This document shows positions 32,121 through 45,188 of a stretch of DNA of 64,000 bases, piece after piece. The notes under the pieces are model-generated. The model was not told the origin of the DNA, did no database searches, and saw nothing but the letters and a program-made list of their open reading frames with translations. How positions within the stretch are numbered: position 1 is the stretch's first letter; every line of letters starts with the position of its first letter. Both the position numbers and the translations under genes were made by a program. This stretch comes from Ailurus styani (lineage: Eukaryota; Chordata; Mammalia; Carnivora; Ailuridae): positions 1,544,335 to 1,608,334 of the forward strand of contig LNAC01000037.1 in assembly GCA_002007465.1 (NCBI GenBank), in the 5' to 3' direction.

Positions 32121-33985
32121 GGAATTTGATTCCTCCAAATGTCAACTACAAAAATACTGTATATTCTCCTAGGAAGTCTATCTCAAACACCCCTTTCTTA
32201 GGTATTTTCAGGTTCTATTTGTCAGGCATAATTTTTCTCTTAAAAAAAAATCTAAATGGTACTTTTCAACTTTGCCATTACATAAACCAAATTATGCCAT
32301 ATATCACAGTAGCCTGTTAATCCGTTTTATTTTTGCATTGAATGAAAGCTCAAGGGTAGTTGTTCTCTCACTTTAGGATGTACGGAAATTTCTGAGAAGA
32401 AAGTTAATCTATATATTTCCAGGCCAAATGATCCAAAATTCTTATTCAACAACCTGGATGTTGCTCGGGGTATTGGGATACCCATAAGGCAGTTCTGCTG
32501 TGGATGATTCTAGAATCACACCTTGAGAAACATTCTCTCTGCCCAGAAATCTGTGTCTTGCTCCCTCCACTCTGTATGTCCAGCAGCGCCCTGCCTGCTC
32601 ACTGTAGAGTGAATAACTGACTCCGCATTGATGCTTGGTTAATAAGATCACTTCTCCCAAGTATACTGCACTTCAAGGCTTTGTCCTTCATGGGTTGGCT
32701 ACATTTCCACAGACCTCAGAACTCTTGGTGAAACTCTTATAAGGAACCACCAGCAAAGATAGCGTTTTGCAGCCCTTCCTTTACCGTGGATCACTCCCTA
32801 ACGCTATTCCCATAGAAGTGTACTTCCAAATCCATTCAATCTTATCCATGAAATAAGTTGAGAATTTCTCACTGTGAGAAACACTAGACTTTGTTACCAT
32901 GCCAAAGCTCTCTGAATTAATCACACTGTCCGCAGATTGGAATAGTTCCACCAGTCTGGATTTCATAGTTATTTAAAGCTGAGCAGACAAGAATTGCTCA
33001 GCTATGGAAAAGGAACTCACGGACTCTCTGAGGCATAATCAATTGGATTAGGAGTCTCTCTTCTGAAGCTAGTTTTGTAAGTCTGTCCCTTCTGAATTTT
33101 CCCAGTCACCAGTCATCTGGCCTTTCAAGACTCAATTGCAGAGAAGGTGACTTGCACACGATTCAGTAGGTGAACATAATCACAATGCAGTTAACAGCAG
33201 ATTTAATTGTAAAAATGATGTTTCACTGTCAAATCCAAACGTTAAAATTATAGACGTATCTTGCTTTCAGATTCCTTAGAGGGCAACAAAATTGTTTTCT
33301 TTTATTTGTGCTATAATGCTAAATGCAATGCTATGTTCCTTATATTGCCATGGCTTAGTGTGAGAATGTTTTCATTAAGGTAGAAAGCAATAAAGAAGGA
33401 AATTTGAAAAAGTTTGGTCAGATTGTATTACCACCCCTTTATCCTCCAGCAGCCTTTTTAATTAAGAAAGAGCAACCATTATACAAAATCAAAGTGGAAA
33501 AACCAGGAAGCAGGAAATATTTTTAAAGCACTGTGTTGTTTTAAGATTACCTAAAGAAAATATGACAAAATGAATTAAAATTTAATTATACTATTACTGC
33601 TAGACAGGGTGCTTTTAGGTTAGTTTTATTTCTTATTAACAATTTTATAGATTTTTTTCCACTTAAAAACACTGGCAATATTATAATCAAATAAATTTAT
33701 TTTAACTTCCATAATGTGAGAACTAGGATACTTGAGATGTATCGACATCATCTCACTGGGCTCAAAGAGAGATACAAATCTAGATGATGGAGCCTGTGGG
33801 ATAATTTATTGATGGAAAGTATGATGTAAACCTGTTTCTCCTTTCTATGAGAGATGCTTGGGTGATTCCTGTGATAATTTTTACTCTCAGGACATTCTTC
33901 AACAGTAACAATAGTTGACTCTTGTGAACCAGCATTTTATATAAGCAGTTTATGAGTTTACCTTATTGATCTTGAGATCATATAT
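32121..33985. other. No gene or clear repeat recognised
   Basis: Unique-looking AT-rich sequence. The part 33090-33480 is free of any repeat-like words, but coding potential is absent. Confidence 0.4.
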
Positions 33986-33989
33986 TTAT

Positions 33990-34510
33990 TTAGCAAAACT
34001 TTATTGAATTCTGCTACCTCCTGAGGAGATAGTCAAATAAAGCAGTGTCCCCCAAAAGCTTACCATCTTTTTGAAAAGAGGTTAAAAATAAATGAATAAT
34101 TTCAACCCATGGAGAGTATCATCCTTATAGCTTGAACAGGTTGCTGTGGGATTACAGAAGAGGCAGGTCTTGTTCCTTGGTGAACTGGGGAGAAAAATAT
34201 GGTGGAACTGATTCGAACTGAATGTCAAAAAGGTAAGCAGATACCTGCTTGACATATAAGAGAGATAGAAGCTTTAAACCAAGGCAAAAATAAACAACAA
34301 CAACAAAAAGTGTTTGCCCAGTGAGGATCTTAAAAAATATATGGTTTCTTGAGGGAACTTCAAGTTGTTGAATAGTAGAAACACAAGTTGTGGGTAGAGG
34401 AATTATAGGAGATCATATTTTAAGAAACACTATGTGTCCTGCCAGGGGGTTGGCTTCTATTAGGCTATGCAGGCTCTGAAGAATTTTTACCAGGGAAGTG
34501 ATATGATCCC
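33990..34510 (-). repeat. Ancient mammalian interspersed repeat, family not assigned
   Basis: 'aaaactttattgaattctgc', 'cagaagaggcaggtcttg', 'ggctctgaagaatttttaccagggaagtgatatgatccc' resemble the same old repeat seen at 20140-20605 and 10035-10340 ('ggggagtgacatgatctg'). Weak but consistent. Confidence 0.35.
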
Positions 34511-35806
34511 ATTTGTCTTATTATTTTTTAAATGTCTTTGTTGAAGTTTTTATTGACAGAAAATAAACCATTTTTGCATGGAATTATATATATCCATAAC
34601 CACAGTCAAAGTAATGAACATATATATTCATCATTCCCAAAGTTTTCTTGGGCTCTTTTGTCATCCTTCCCTCTTGTTTCACAACCAAATCCAGGAGACC
34701 AATGAACCACTGATGTTCTTTCTGTAACTAAAGATTAAATTTTCCTAGAATTTCACATGAATAAAATCAGATAGCATGTACTCATTTTGTCTGGTTTCTT
34801 TCAGTCAGTGTAGTTATTTTGAGATTTGTTAATGTCATATATGTCAATGGTTTATTCCTTTTTATTGCTGAGTAGTAGTCCATTATATGGACCTACTACA
34901 GTTTGTTTATCCATTGCCTATTGACAAACATGTGGGTTGTTTCCAATTTGGGGCTGTTACGAATAAAGCTATGGATATTCATGCATAGGTCTTTGTAAGG
35001 ACATATGCTTTCATTGTCTTGAGTAAATACCTGGAAATGCAATAGCTATATCATATGATAGGTCATGTTTAACTTTTTGAAAAATTGTCAAATAGTTTTC
35101 CAAAGTGATTGTATCATTTTATATTTATATCACTAGTGTATAAGTGTTCCAGTCCCTCTGCATCCTCATCAACATTTGGTATGGTCAGGCTTTTCAATCT
35201 TTGTAATTATAAAGGGTGTATGGTGTTATTCATGTGGTTTAAACATTCATTTCCCTAATGACTATTGATATTGAGCATCTTTTTTATGTGCTTACTTGCT
35301 ACCTATATATCTTCTTTGATTAAGTATCTATTCAAATCTTTTGCATGTTTTTTTATTGGACTTTTTGGTTTCCTTATTTTTATATTTTTAGAGTTGCTTA
35401 GATATTCTAGATACCAGCCTATTATTATATCAGACATAATTTTCAAATATTTTCTTTCAGTATTTTTCTCCCAGGCTTGTTTTGTAAAGAATTAATGTTT
35501 TTAATTTTTATGAACTTCAGTTTATCAATTTGTCTTTTTATGAATCATGCTTTTGTTATTTCTAAGAAATCTTTGCCTATCCCAAGGTCACAAAAATTTT
35601 CTTCTACTTTATTTTTTAGAAGTTTATAGTTTTAGGTTTTACACTTGTGTGTGTGTGTAATGCACTTTGAGTTCATTTTTTGTATGTTGTGCCAGGTGTG
35701 GATAGAAGTTCTTTTTGTTTGTTTTTGCACATGGATATCCAACTTACCAGCACTATTTGCTGAAGATATTTTCCCCTCTCCACTGAATTGATTTTGTGCC
35801 TTTGTC

Positions 35807-36028
35807 AAAAATCAATATTCCAGGGCGCCTGGGTGTCTCAGTGGGTTAAAGCCTCTGCTTTCGGCTCAGGTCACGATCTCAGGGTCCTGGGATTGAGACC
35901 CGCATCGGGCTCCCTGCTCAGCGGGGAGCCTGCTTCCCCCTCTCTCTGTCTGCCTCTCAGCCTACTTGTGATCTCTCTCCCTCTGTGAAATAAATAAATA
36001 AAATCTTTTAAAAAAAATCAATATTCCA
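35807..36028 (+). mobile_element. Can-SINE, plus strand, young, perfect 16-bp TSDs
   Basis: The SINE at 35823-36012 is bounded by 'aaaaatcaatattcca' at 35807-35822 and again at 36013-36028. The head is 'gggcgcctgggtgtctcagtgggttaaagcc' and the body ends 'cctacttgtgatctc' then 'gtgaaataaataaataaaatc'. The two TSD copies are identical, so it is one of the youngest elements here. Confidence 0.97.
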
Positions 36029-36198
36029 ACTCTCCAACATCTATAAAACACTCCAACAACATAATATGCATTCTTCTCAAGTACACATGGAACGTTCTTC
36101 ACGGTAGACCATATGTTAGGCCACAATACAAGTGTCAATAAATTTATAAAGAGTTAAACTATGTAAAGAAGATTCTTTGACTACAATGGAGTGAAACT

Positions 36199-36417
36199 GG
36201 AAATCAATAACAGAAGGAAGTCGGGAAAATTTACAAATATGTGCAAATTAAACAACACACTCTTAAACAACCAATGGGTCAAAGAAGAAATCCCAAGGGA
36301 ATTTAGAAAANGGAAATCAATAACAGAAGGAAGTCGGGAAAATTTACAAATATGTGCAAATTAAACAACACACTCTTAAACAACCAATGGGTCAAAGAAG
36401 AAATCCCAAGGGAATTT
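36199..36417. repeat. Exact 106-bp direct duplication across an N (probable assembly artefact)
   Basis: Bases 36199-36304 and 36312-36417 are identical by eye, separated by 'agaaaa' and a single N at 36311. The repeated segment lies inside old L1 ORF2, where no tandem repeat is expected, so unmerged contig ends are the likely cause. It lengthens the L1 falsely by about 113 bases. Confidence 0.92.
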
Positions 36418-36659
36418 TGTTTTGAGAGGAAGGAAAACAAAAAGAGCAAAACTTATGTGATGCAGCAAAAGCAGTGATCAGAGGGAAAATGATAGCTGTA
36501 AATACCTATATTAAAAAATTAAGAATGATCTCAAATCAATAATCTAACTTTACACAGTAAGAGACTAGAAAAAGAAGAGCTATCATACCCAAAGTTAGCA
36601 GAAGGAAGGAAATAATTGAACGCAAAATGCTGAAAAAGAGAAAACAAAAGAAACAGCCT

Positions 36660-39600
36660 CTTTTTGACCCTCAGCATACTGGATATATTATACATTTAAA
36701 ATAATGTCATTGTCATAAGGAAGTCTTATTGTAGGGTCAAAATAATAATAGATGTGTAGCTATTAGGTATGTAATAAAGTTGACGTTTGTATGTCATTTA
36801 TTATGAAAGAGACTATGACTTTGGAGAACATAGATTTAACATAACTTGACCTCAAAATTCTACACACAGTGTTTCCATAGTACAGATGTTCACTCTGAGA
36901 TTGCAGCTTATTACATAATGTACCAATGGGAAAAATATTCATTTCAACAGTACGTGGCCAATGTTATTCACCATAAAATTCTGTCAGAGCCAAAAGTCCC
37001 TGAAATATACCTTGTTTGTGCATTAAAGGATAGACTGGAAGTTTTAAAGGAAAATTACAACATTGGATTCAAGTAATATTTTTAAAAAGATAAGCACAGA
37101 AATTAGTTGACTTTCAACCTCAGAATTTAAGGAAGTGTGATCTTACTCAATGTACTTTGAATTAACATAAAAATGAAAAGTCCTCCACATCTGCAGAATA
37201 TGGGGGAAATTGAATACTATCCAGTTTTATATGTATAGGGAATAATTTGTTACTATTCAGTTTCTGGGAAGAAAGAAACAACTTTATGTTCTGGCTGATA
37301 CACTGAAGAAGCTAAATGATTATCCCGAGACTGCCAGGAAAACCACTGTGCATTGTTATCATGTGCTATAAGCTTTCAATACATTTAAAACATACAAAGA
37401 CATGAAAAAAGGGATGGAGTTACATAAGGAGTAAGCCAAAATCAGTTCCTTCCATTTTTTCTGCATGCAGTCTTTTTTTTTTTCTGTATGCAGTCTTATT
37501 CACACAGCAGATGATGTCTAGTTACAAGCATAACACCCCACAACCTCTGCTCTCCACACTGCATTCAAGACATGAACCAAGCTGAGACCCAATGGGGTAA
37601 ATCACATGATAGTGTTAGTTTGAGATTAGGTACCCAGAGAACATCTAATATGAACAGTACAAGGAAACCTAAGAACTAGTAGAGCCAGAGGGTCAGAGCA
37701 ACGACATTTCTATTCAAAGTCTGAAGGAAAATGGTCTCTGTAGTCAACAATTTGGCTTCAGAGCCATCAGGTGCTCTAGACTCAGAGTCTAGAGTCTGTA
37801 CTATCAAAAACATTTTAGCATCCACCTTTATATGGATAGTCATCTTTTCCCATGAGGTGAGAAGTCATTTCACAGTGTGTGAATCCTTGAAGAAAAACAA
37901 AAAGCAAATGTTAAATAAACCAATGTAGAAATTCAGGAGGACATGAAGTTAATTAAATCTGGAGTGGGAATGGCATAAGATTTAGAGAGTATCACATTCA
38001 TCCCTCTGTCTAATAACAAGTTGTTGAACACTATGAGTGTGTGAGATGCAACCCGTCATTCAATTAACTTCCTGTGTGAGGAGGGAGGCTGAGAATACTG
38101 GTTTAGTCTGCATTAAGATTCTCGAGCTAGATACAGGATTGGGCTGGAATGCTGACTGGCTGTGGAGCATGCAAAACCACAGAGCTGTCCAAAGCATCAC
38201 TTCTGAAGGGGAGATGGGCACACCAGGCAACAACTCAAGACTTTGTAGAGATAGGACTACAGCAAGATTGTATGGTCAAGACCATAAACAAGAGACAGAA
38301 CCAAAGAAGGAGACTTCAGGGATAAACATGGAGAAGGGAGATTTTTTTAAAAAGAGAACTGTCCCATGCAGGAATGCAATAAAGGCACCAGAAGTCCCTG
38401 TTTTCCCAGTTCTTTATTTTTTAACGCTATTTTCTTGTTTTGTGGAAACCATAGAAGACTTCTTAAAATCTTTTCCATTGACTCCTTAATCAAAATATGG
38501 TATCTTCTGGAAATGGACTCACATATTTAATTTGCCATCCCAGCCACCCAGCTAGTGTTTTACAAGTGGGAAGGGCCCAATAATTATTTGGTGACTTCAA
38601 ATTTAAATTCATTGTATAAATATTGTAGCAATCCAATATATCCTTGAAATATCTGACCAAGATACAATTCCTGGACATCACTGGCAGGTGAGCAATCATA
38701 ACTATCGGTTGCCTGGTTTCAGCCTGAAAAATTATGAACACTATTCTGTTCAGCTTATTCTTCCTCTTGTAAAATCTATATTGAGACTTAAGTCAGCAAT
38801 CAGTGCACTGATTGGGTTTTCTGCCACCAGAACCAGGAGTTAGTGATGTCTAAGCCTTTTCTTACTGAATCCCCTGGACATAGATTCCTAAGTACATGGT
38901 ATGGACAATATGTATTTGAAAAGCTACCTCTTTAATAGTTTGTGATATAAAAAATGTAATTTAAGTCATCTCACAATCACCACAAGATTTCCTGCTAGGA
39001 AAGGCAGAACTGATGATAAAATATCTTATTGCATATCATTGACCACAGAAGTTTTCCTGAGAGCACCATACTTCTATTTAGAATTTCAACTCATGTTTTC
39101 CTTTGATATTTATTCTATTGTATTGGATACAAAGCTGCAACTTTAAGATCCCCTAGAAAACATAACCAAGTAACTCCAATAGATTTCTATGACATCAAAA
39201 TCCTTTAGACCCCATATTTATATTCAACACATAACTCCTCTTCCTTTTTCATGAACACTTCCCCCTAAATATCTACAGCAGGTCCTATGAGGAGGAAAGA
39301 TGGCCTCACACACAGAAAAAGTTTCTCAAAGGGGAATAACAAACAATGGACAAGAGTTTTAGAACTGAGTTTCTGAAAATCCCTCAGATTTGACAGCCAA
39401 GTTTCCCCTCAATCTACCTAATGATACAGGCCGTGTATTTTCACCCAGTATTCAACTAAGATAAGGCTGAATATATCTTACTCCCAAATTAGAACCAAAG
39501 TAAACAAGGGAGTCCTTTGCATATTAACGAACTGAAACAAGTATTATTAATACTTCTAAAAATCTGTTGGGCTGGCAGAGTGGATATGAAAGCCAGTACT

Positions 39601-40505
39601 AACATTAAGCATGAGTCTTAAGATTCTATGCTGTTTTACTCTCAGGTGTGATAACTAAATCTAGGTAGACACTCTTCTAGTCTATTTCTTGCTCAATGGC
39701 ACCAAACGGGGACTCGGTCACTAAAAATGACACTGCAGCGTGCTTTAGGGCAGTGTATCAGTGATTTTCTGAAATGGAGTTTGAAACCTGTGATGTCAGG
39801 GTACTTCTACCTTGGCCACTCATCATGCTAGTCTCCTCAATGTCTTAAACAAATCAAGCAAATTATTGGGCCAAACAATTAACTCAACTGGAAGGGCATA
39901 GTTACTGACTTCTCAGCACCCTGAAGATGACCCTTTGATGACTCTGTGCCTGCAGAGCTGAGGTTTCATAAAGGTGCAACAAATTTACAAAATATGGTGG
40001 AGACTGCAATGGCAGCAATAAGTGATCTCACATATCCTTGAGAGATGCCCCCTAACAAATTTCTAATATCTTAGCAATTTTCCTATTTGTTGTAGTTAGG
40101 GAAGCTCTGATTATTTTTGGTTATTATTAGTTGAGAGGATCTGAGTGGTTGTTGTAGAGACAATAACAAAGAGACTATACTGCTTTGTAGGGTAAGAACA
40201 CCAAATGGGAAATGAGATGGTGGTGGCTCTAAGAGGACAGTAAAGTTACATACCTAAACCCTGCAGAAGATGAACATGGGTCGACAAGATGCCGAAGTTG
40301 ACCCTAAACATTACCCTAGACATTTAAGTGAAAGAAGGCCAGTATTTCACCATAAAGGCTACATCACAGTAATAATTCTCAGATTCAGATGAGAAATCAT
40401 GGTGTGGTGAGAGGCAGTGAATTGAGTATATCCAATAACAAGAGCTTTAGAGATGATCTGCAAAACAGTTGTTTGAAAACCTAATTATTGAAGAAGGGAA
40501 AGGAA
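36660..40505. other. Repeat-poor unique DNA; no gene recognised
   Basis: Nearly 4 kb without any SINE, L1 or LTR signature. ORFs of up to 150 codons (for example 38037-38489, plus) have no recognisable domain and no support from splice sites or codon pattern, so I do not call them. A duplicated T-rich word (about 37462-37500, 'ctgcatgcagtc' / 'ctgtatgcagtc') is a minor local feature. Confidence 0.45.
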
Positions 40506-40511
40506 TGGTGC

Positions 40512-40632
40512 TCACATTTACTGAGGGCCTTCCTATGTTATTACATTTCTTCTCAGCAACACTGGTGCAAGGCAGATGATTAATCTTGATATATGAAAAG
40601 GAAACTGAAGCTTGAAAAAGCAATACATTTTG
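40512..40632 (-). repeat. MIR fragment, antisense
   Basis: 'catttactgagggccttcctatg', 'attacatttcttctcagcaac', 'gatatatgaaaaggaaactgaagcttg' and 'aaaaagcaat' follow the antisense MIR order, with the 'gaggaaactgaggc' block well preserved. Confidence 0.65.
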
Positions 40633-43344
40633 TTTGAGATTTGGATTTAGATATACCATCAGGTTAGGTCTAGAGTGAAAAATGTGGATGTTACCTCCCC
40701 TACTTGATGTTGATTTAGGTGATCTGCCTATCAACTCATAACATCTATAGCTAAAAACTGAAAATAAAGCCTTTGGAAAATGATTTTCAAACTTTGCTTT
40801 TCAGAGCCTTGGAGCTTCCTCAGTAACTGTCTTGAACATCAAAAGGGCTGAGCTGATGGGCCTCTCAATCCTCACCTCCACTCTAATCAGAAACTCCACT
40901 TTGTCCTTTTATATATTGGGATATATCATAATAATTTATTTGGATGAAGGACTCCACTGCTAAGGAAAATTTGGAAAATTTGAAAAATAGATATTAGAAC
41001 TACCTAAAGGCAAACCACTTTCATAAAAGTTTTCAACTCAACTGTTTTAGGAAAATAGTCTTTTTCCCCCCAAACCTAAGCATTTGCTATGACAAAAATC
41101 AAATAATTTCTTGAAGATATCTACTCCATATCCCAACTGTCAGTTGATCACAGTTTTTTTTGTTCTATTTAGTAGGTGACAATTTCATTACTTAGGAATA
41201 GGCATATCTTTAAGAAAGTAACATCAAGTGCTCTACTAGAACCAAACACCATTATATGGGCATCTCTGTAAAGTCAACAGTACTGGCTATAAAAATGGCC
41301 AAGGAATGCAGTTTTATCATAGGCAATGGCAGAGGACGAGGATACCTATACAGATGGTATTTATAGCAATGCTGCTCAAATAACACATCTTAACTGCAGT
41401 GGCTTTCTCTACAGGAGAGGATGAATCAAAGGAAGCAGAAAGTCTACACTTTATTTCTCTGTGTGAACTGGCAAGGTATTTGTAACTGGGATTTCAAGAA
41501 TATCTTGGAAGGAAGCTTCCTACAGTTTCAACCATTGAATCTAAACATTAACCCAAAAGATTACATTCTGGAAAAATGATCTCCAGGAGTCAGCTACTTA
41601 AGTGTTTTAGTTATTTTTCTAGTTTTTCTGAGGTTTGGTGACCCATCCTTAACATACTAAATAGGAAAAAATGGCTGATATATTTTAAGGCAGACTTCAC
41701 CAAAAGCTAAAATTAACTTTTGAACAAAGACCAAGTTGGACAAGAGACTTTTAATTTTGAAAATTTTTGTGGGAAGGTCTGGAAATAAAAAATGACAAGT
41801 GAATGAGTTGGAAATTACTATAATAATTATATAACTTTGAACTTACCATCATAAATTGTAAATACTTGTTAGAATGCATACTACAGTTTCAACAAAGCAA
41901 TACTAATGGGCATAATAAATCTTAAACTGGAGCACTCAAGTATTTAAAACAAGCACTAGACCAACCAAAGAAAATATTTTAAATGAGCAATGCTAAATGA
42001 ATCAAGTCCTTTTCAGGTAGCACAGGTCTCCTGGATCTCATGGTCTGGAGCATACCAGATGGTTTTTGCACGTGTTAAAATCCTATTTGTGAGTATTAGT
42101 AATGGGGCAAAAAGCAATAATGAGATAGAACATTAAGGATGTAATAGAAGTTCTAACACCGTTCGGGCCAATGATAGAGGGTAGAAAATTAGTAGGGTGT
42201 TTTTAAATGGAAGAGTAGGGGAAGAAGGAATTCTAAGACAATGAGGTCTTTATTACAAAGTCATCCATACAAAAGTAGCATTTCTTTTTTTTAAAAAAAC
42301 CTGTTACAGAAATAAATCTAAATGTTTTAAAACATATGATGGCATAATCACTAAGTTTTGAAAAGTAATAAAATAAATCTATAGTATATATATTATATAT
42401 AAATTATTGGGTCAATAAACAAGATTCAAGCATTTGGCATATAGAGTGTAGTCACTCATTCCTTTAAAAACTTTCTTCTGTGGCCCCCTTGCACTCCTAA
42501 CTAACTACAAGGGATATAGAGCAATTGTTTTGAGAATATTAAAATGGACCAATAAAAACTAAAGTCTGCATAAGTTGTCAGCACCATTTTTATAGATGCA
42601 AATAGAGCAGAATTACTCAGTCTGTTTGCATTTCCCATTTTCCCTCCTCGCCAGTATAATGGAATGGCTATTTTATACCATTTAAACCAATTTTAGCTAT
42701 TTCCCCTCTCAAGCTATGTGTTTGTGATGAGAAATCTGGCATAGGTCATTGGGGAGGTTTACATAGTTGGCAGACTTAGATGCTCTCTTTAAAGTATGCG
42801 TCAGGGCTGGGGGTGAGGAGTGAGGGCAGTACGCATGGATGGAATTCATGATGCTGAAAATTTTAGAAAAAAAGGGGAAATGCCTTTGCTAACTCAATCA
42901 TCTTCTGCTGACAGTAGCCTAGCCTTGGGGAAAAGGAATGCGTTTATGTGAATCTTTTCTCTATTAACCTTCAGGCTGATTCAAACGTGGATTTTCCTCT
43001 TTTACTCGACAGAGCACAATGAACCTGATTTCTCCTTTCTCTCTGGAGGAACTTGGCTGTTCCCATAGCTGATGAATCTATGCAAAACAGCCCTGTAGAA
43101 TAGCAAGAAGCTCTCCCAGAGCTTTCCACATCAGGTCTTATTTTCAAATGCCAGAAAAGAAGAACAAATAGTCTATTTGTACTTTGCACTTTCCCTCAGC
43201 TGTAGGGGAAATGCTAAGGGTCCCTCTCTCGAATTCTGAATTTCTGTATTTCTACACATCAGTAAGTGTACAAAAAGAAGTTCATTTTAGTGCCATGAGA
43301 GTGATCAGAGTTCAGCAGTATTCTTCTCTCTTGAGTCTTTCATT
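40633..43344. other. Repeat-poor unique DNA; no gene recognised
   Basis: AT-rich sequence with no SINE or L1. The segment 42600-42960 has a balanced, non-repetitive texture and may be conserved non-coding DNA, but only comparison with other genomes could show it. Confidence 0.4.
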
Positions 43345-43660
43345 TTTAAAAGACTGTATTTTTCTTAGACCAGTTTTAGGTTCACGGCAAAATTAAGAGA
43401 ACAGTAAAAGGATTTCCCATATAACCTCTGCCCCCCCCCCATACATAGCCTTCTCCATTGTGAAATGTCTCTCCTATTAGCAACATTTGTTTCAATCGAT
43501 GAACCCGCTTGACATAATCACCCAGAGTCCAGAGTTTACACCAGGGTACACTGTTGGTGCTATCCAGTCTATGGCTTTGGACAAATAGATAATAACATGT
43601 ATCTATCATTATGATATCATACAGAATAATTTCATTGTCCTAAAAATCCTTGCTCTTGAG
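43345..43660 (-). mobile_element. L1 3' UTR fragment, antisense
   Basis: 'agaccagttttaggttcacggcaaaattaagag', 'atttcccatataacctctgccccc', 'caatcgatgaacccgcttgacataatcacccagagtcc' and 'ctatggctttggacaaatagataataacatg' follow a well-known antisense L1 3' UTR closely. It includes a poly(C) run at about 43430-43440. Confidence 0.8.
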
Positions 43661-44640
43661 TCTTTTTTATCTCCAGCTCAATCCATCTAAGTCACAGAGC
43701 CTTGAATATTATAGCTCTTAATAAATATATGATGAATGAATAAGTGAGTCTCTAAAACACCATAACATCTTGCAGTATAACTCAGCAAAGATCAGCTAGG
43801 TTATTAACATTATGTTCAGGACACCTCAGGAAATATGGATCTGAACCTTTTCTCTCTGAAAGACATGACTGAGGAAGGGTCTTTTACTTCATTATGCTCT
43901 TGGTATAGTGAACAAGAAATACACAGAACAGTTTGGAATGCACAAAGTTTTTTTTTTCTCTTCTAAATTTTTATTTAAATTCTGATTAGTTAATATATAG
44001 TGTAATATTGGTTTCAGGAGTAGAATTTAGTGATTATTCACTTACATATAATACCCAGTGCTCATCATAACAAGTGCCCTCTTTGATACCCATCGCCCAT
44101 TTAGCCCATCCCCTACCCACATCCTCCATCAACCCTGTTTGTTCTTTATCCTTTAAGAGTCTTTTATGGTTTGCCTCCCCTCCTCTCTTTCTCTTTTTTC
44201 CCCCTTCTCATACATTCATCTGTTTTGTTTTCCTAAATTCCATATATGAGTGAAATGATACGGTATTTGTCATTCTCTGACTGACTTATTTCACAAGCAT
44301 AATACACTATAGCTCCATCCACGTCGTTGCAATCCTGAAAAAGAAAAGCAAAGCGGGAGGCATCACCATTATGGACTTCAAGAGATATTACAAAGCTATA
44401 GTCATCATGGCAGTATGGTACTGGCAAAAAAAAAAAAAAAGAGAGAGAGATAGCTCAATGGAACAGAATAGAAAACCCAGAAATGTACCCAAAAGTTTAT
44501 GGTCAACTAATCTTTGACAAAGCAGGAAAGAATATCCAATGGAAAAAAGACTCTTCAACAAATGGTGTTGGGGAAACTGGACAGCCACATGCAGAATGAA
44601 ATTGGACCACTTTCTTATACCATACACAAGGATAGATTGA

Positions 44641-44862
44641 AAATGGATGAAAGAGGGGTGCCTGGGTGATTCAGTTGGTTAAGCATTTGGCTTTGGCTCA
44701 GGTCATGATTCCGGAGTCCCAGATAGAGTCCCACATCAGGCTCCCTGCTCAGCCGGGAGTTTGCTTTTGCCCCTCCATCTCCCCTCCCCCCACCCCATTC
44801 CTGCTCTCTTGCTCTCTCTCTCAAATAAATAAATAAAAATTTTTTTAAAAATGGGTGAAAGA
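44641..44862 (+). mobile_element. Can-SINE, plus strand, with TSDs
   Basis: The SINE at 44655-44848 has the head 'ggggtgcctgggtgattcag' and tail (AAATA)n/poly(A). Flanks 'aaatggatgaaaga' (44641-44654) and 'aaatgggtgaaaga' (44849-44862) differ by one base. It inserted in L1 ORF2 sequence. Confidence 0.95.
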
Positions 44863-44929
44863 TCTAAATGTGAGATAGGAAACCATCAAAATCCTAGAGG
44901 AGAACACAGGCAGTAACCTCTTTGATGTT

Positions 44930-45188
44930 GGCTGTAGTAACTTCTTTTTTTTTGTTTTTGTTTTTTTGTTTTTGTTTTTTTTTTTTAAAGATTTTATTTA
45001 TTTCACAGCGGGAGAGAGATCACAAGGAGGCAGAGAGGCAGGCAGAGAGAGAGGGGGGAAGCAGGCTCCCTGCTGAGCAGAGAGCCTGATGCGGGCCTCG
45101 ATCCCAGGACCCTGGGATCATGACCTGAGCCGAAAGCAGAGGCTTTAACCCACTGAGCCACCCAGGCGCCCGGCTGTAGTAACTTCTT
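44930..45188 (-). mobile_element. Can-SINE, minus strand, perfect 17-bp TSDs and a (CAAAAA)n-like tail
   Basis: The SINE at 44947-45171 is flanked by identical 'ggctgtagtaacttctt' at 44930-44946 and 45172-45188. Its A-tail, seen as T on the plus strand, is unusual: T runs are broken regularly by G ('tttttgtttttgttttttt'), so on the SINE strand it reads as A runs with periodic C. It is a young insertion into L1 ORF2. Confidence 0.97.

Larger units (their letters stand above)
34530..36650 (-). mobile_element. Old L1 with inverted 5' part and internal loss; carries a Can-SINE at the junction
   Basis: 34530-35815 is antisense L1: 3' UTR, then ORF2 tail ('gtgggttgtttccaatttgggg', 'ccctctgcatcctcatcaacatttgg', 'gcacatggatatccaacttaccagcac'). 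36029-36650 is sense L1 ORF2 from a much more upstream region ('cattcttctcaagtacacatgg', 'gaaatcaataacagaagg', 'gatgcagcaaaagcagtgatcagagg'). The ORF2 section between the two is missing. Read as one insertion this is a twin-priming inversion with deletion; two independent L1s are the alternative. The Can-SINE sits in the junction. Confidence 0.7.

Noticed and set aside
32442..32660. 72-codon minus-strand ORF with a protein-like look
   Set aside because: No homologue recognised, no acceptor or donor sites at its ends, and the surrounding sequence has no other exon-like pieces.
38037..38489. 150-codon plus-strand ORF
   Set aside because: No domain, no upstream promoter or splice context, and a composition not typical of a protein. 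Treated as chance.
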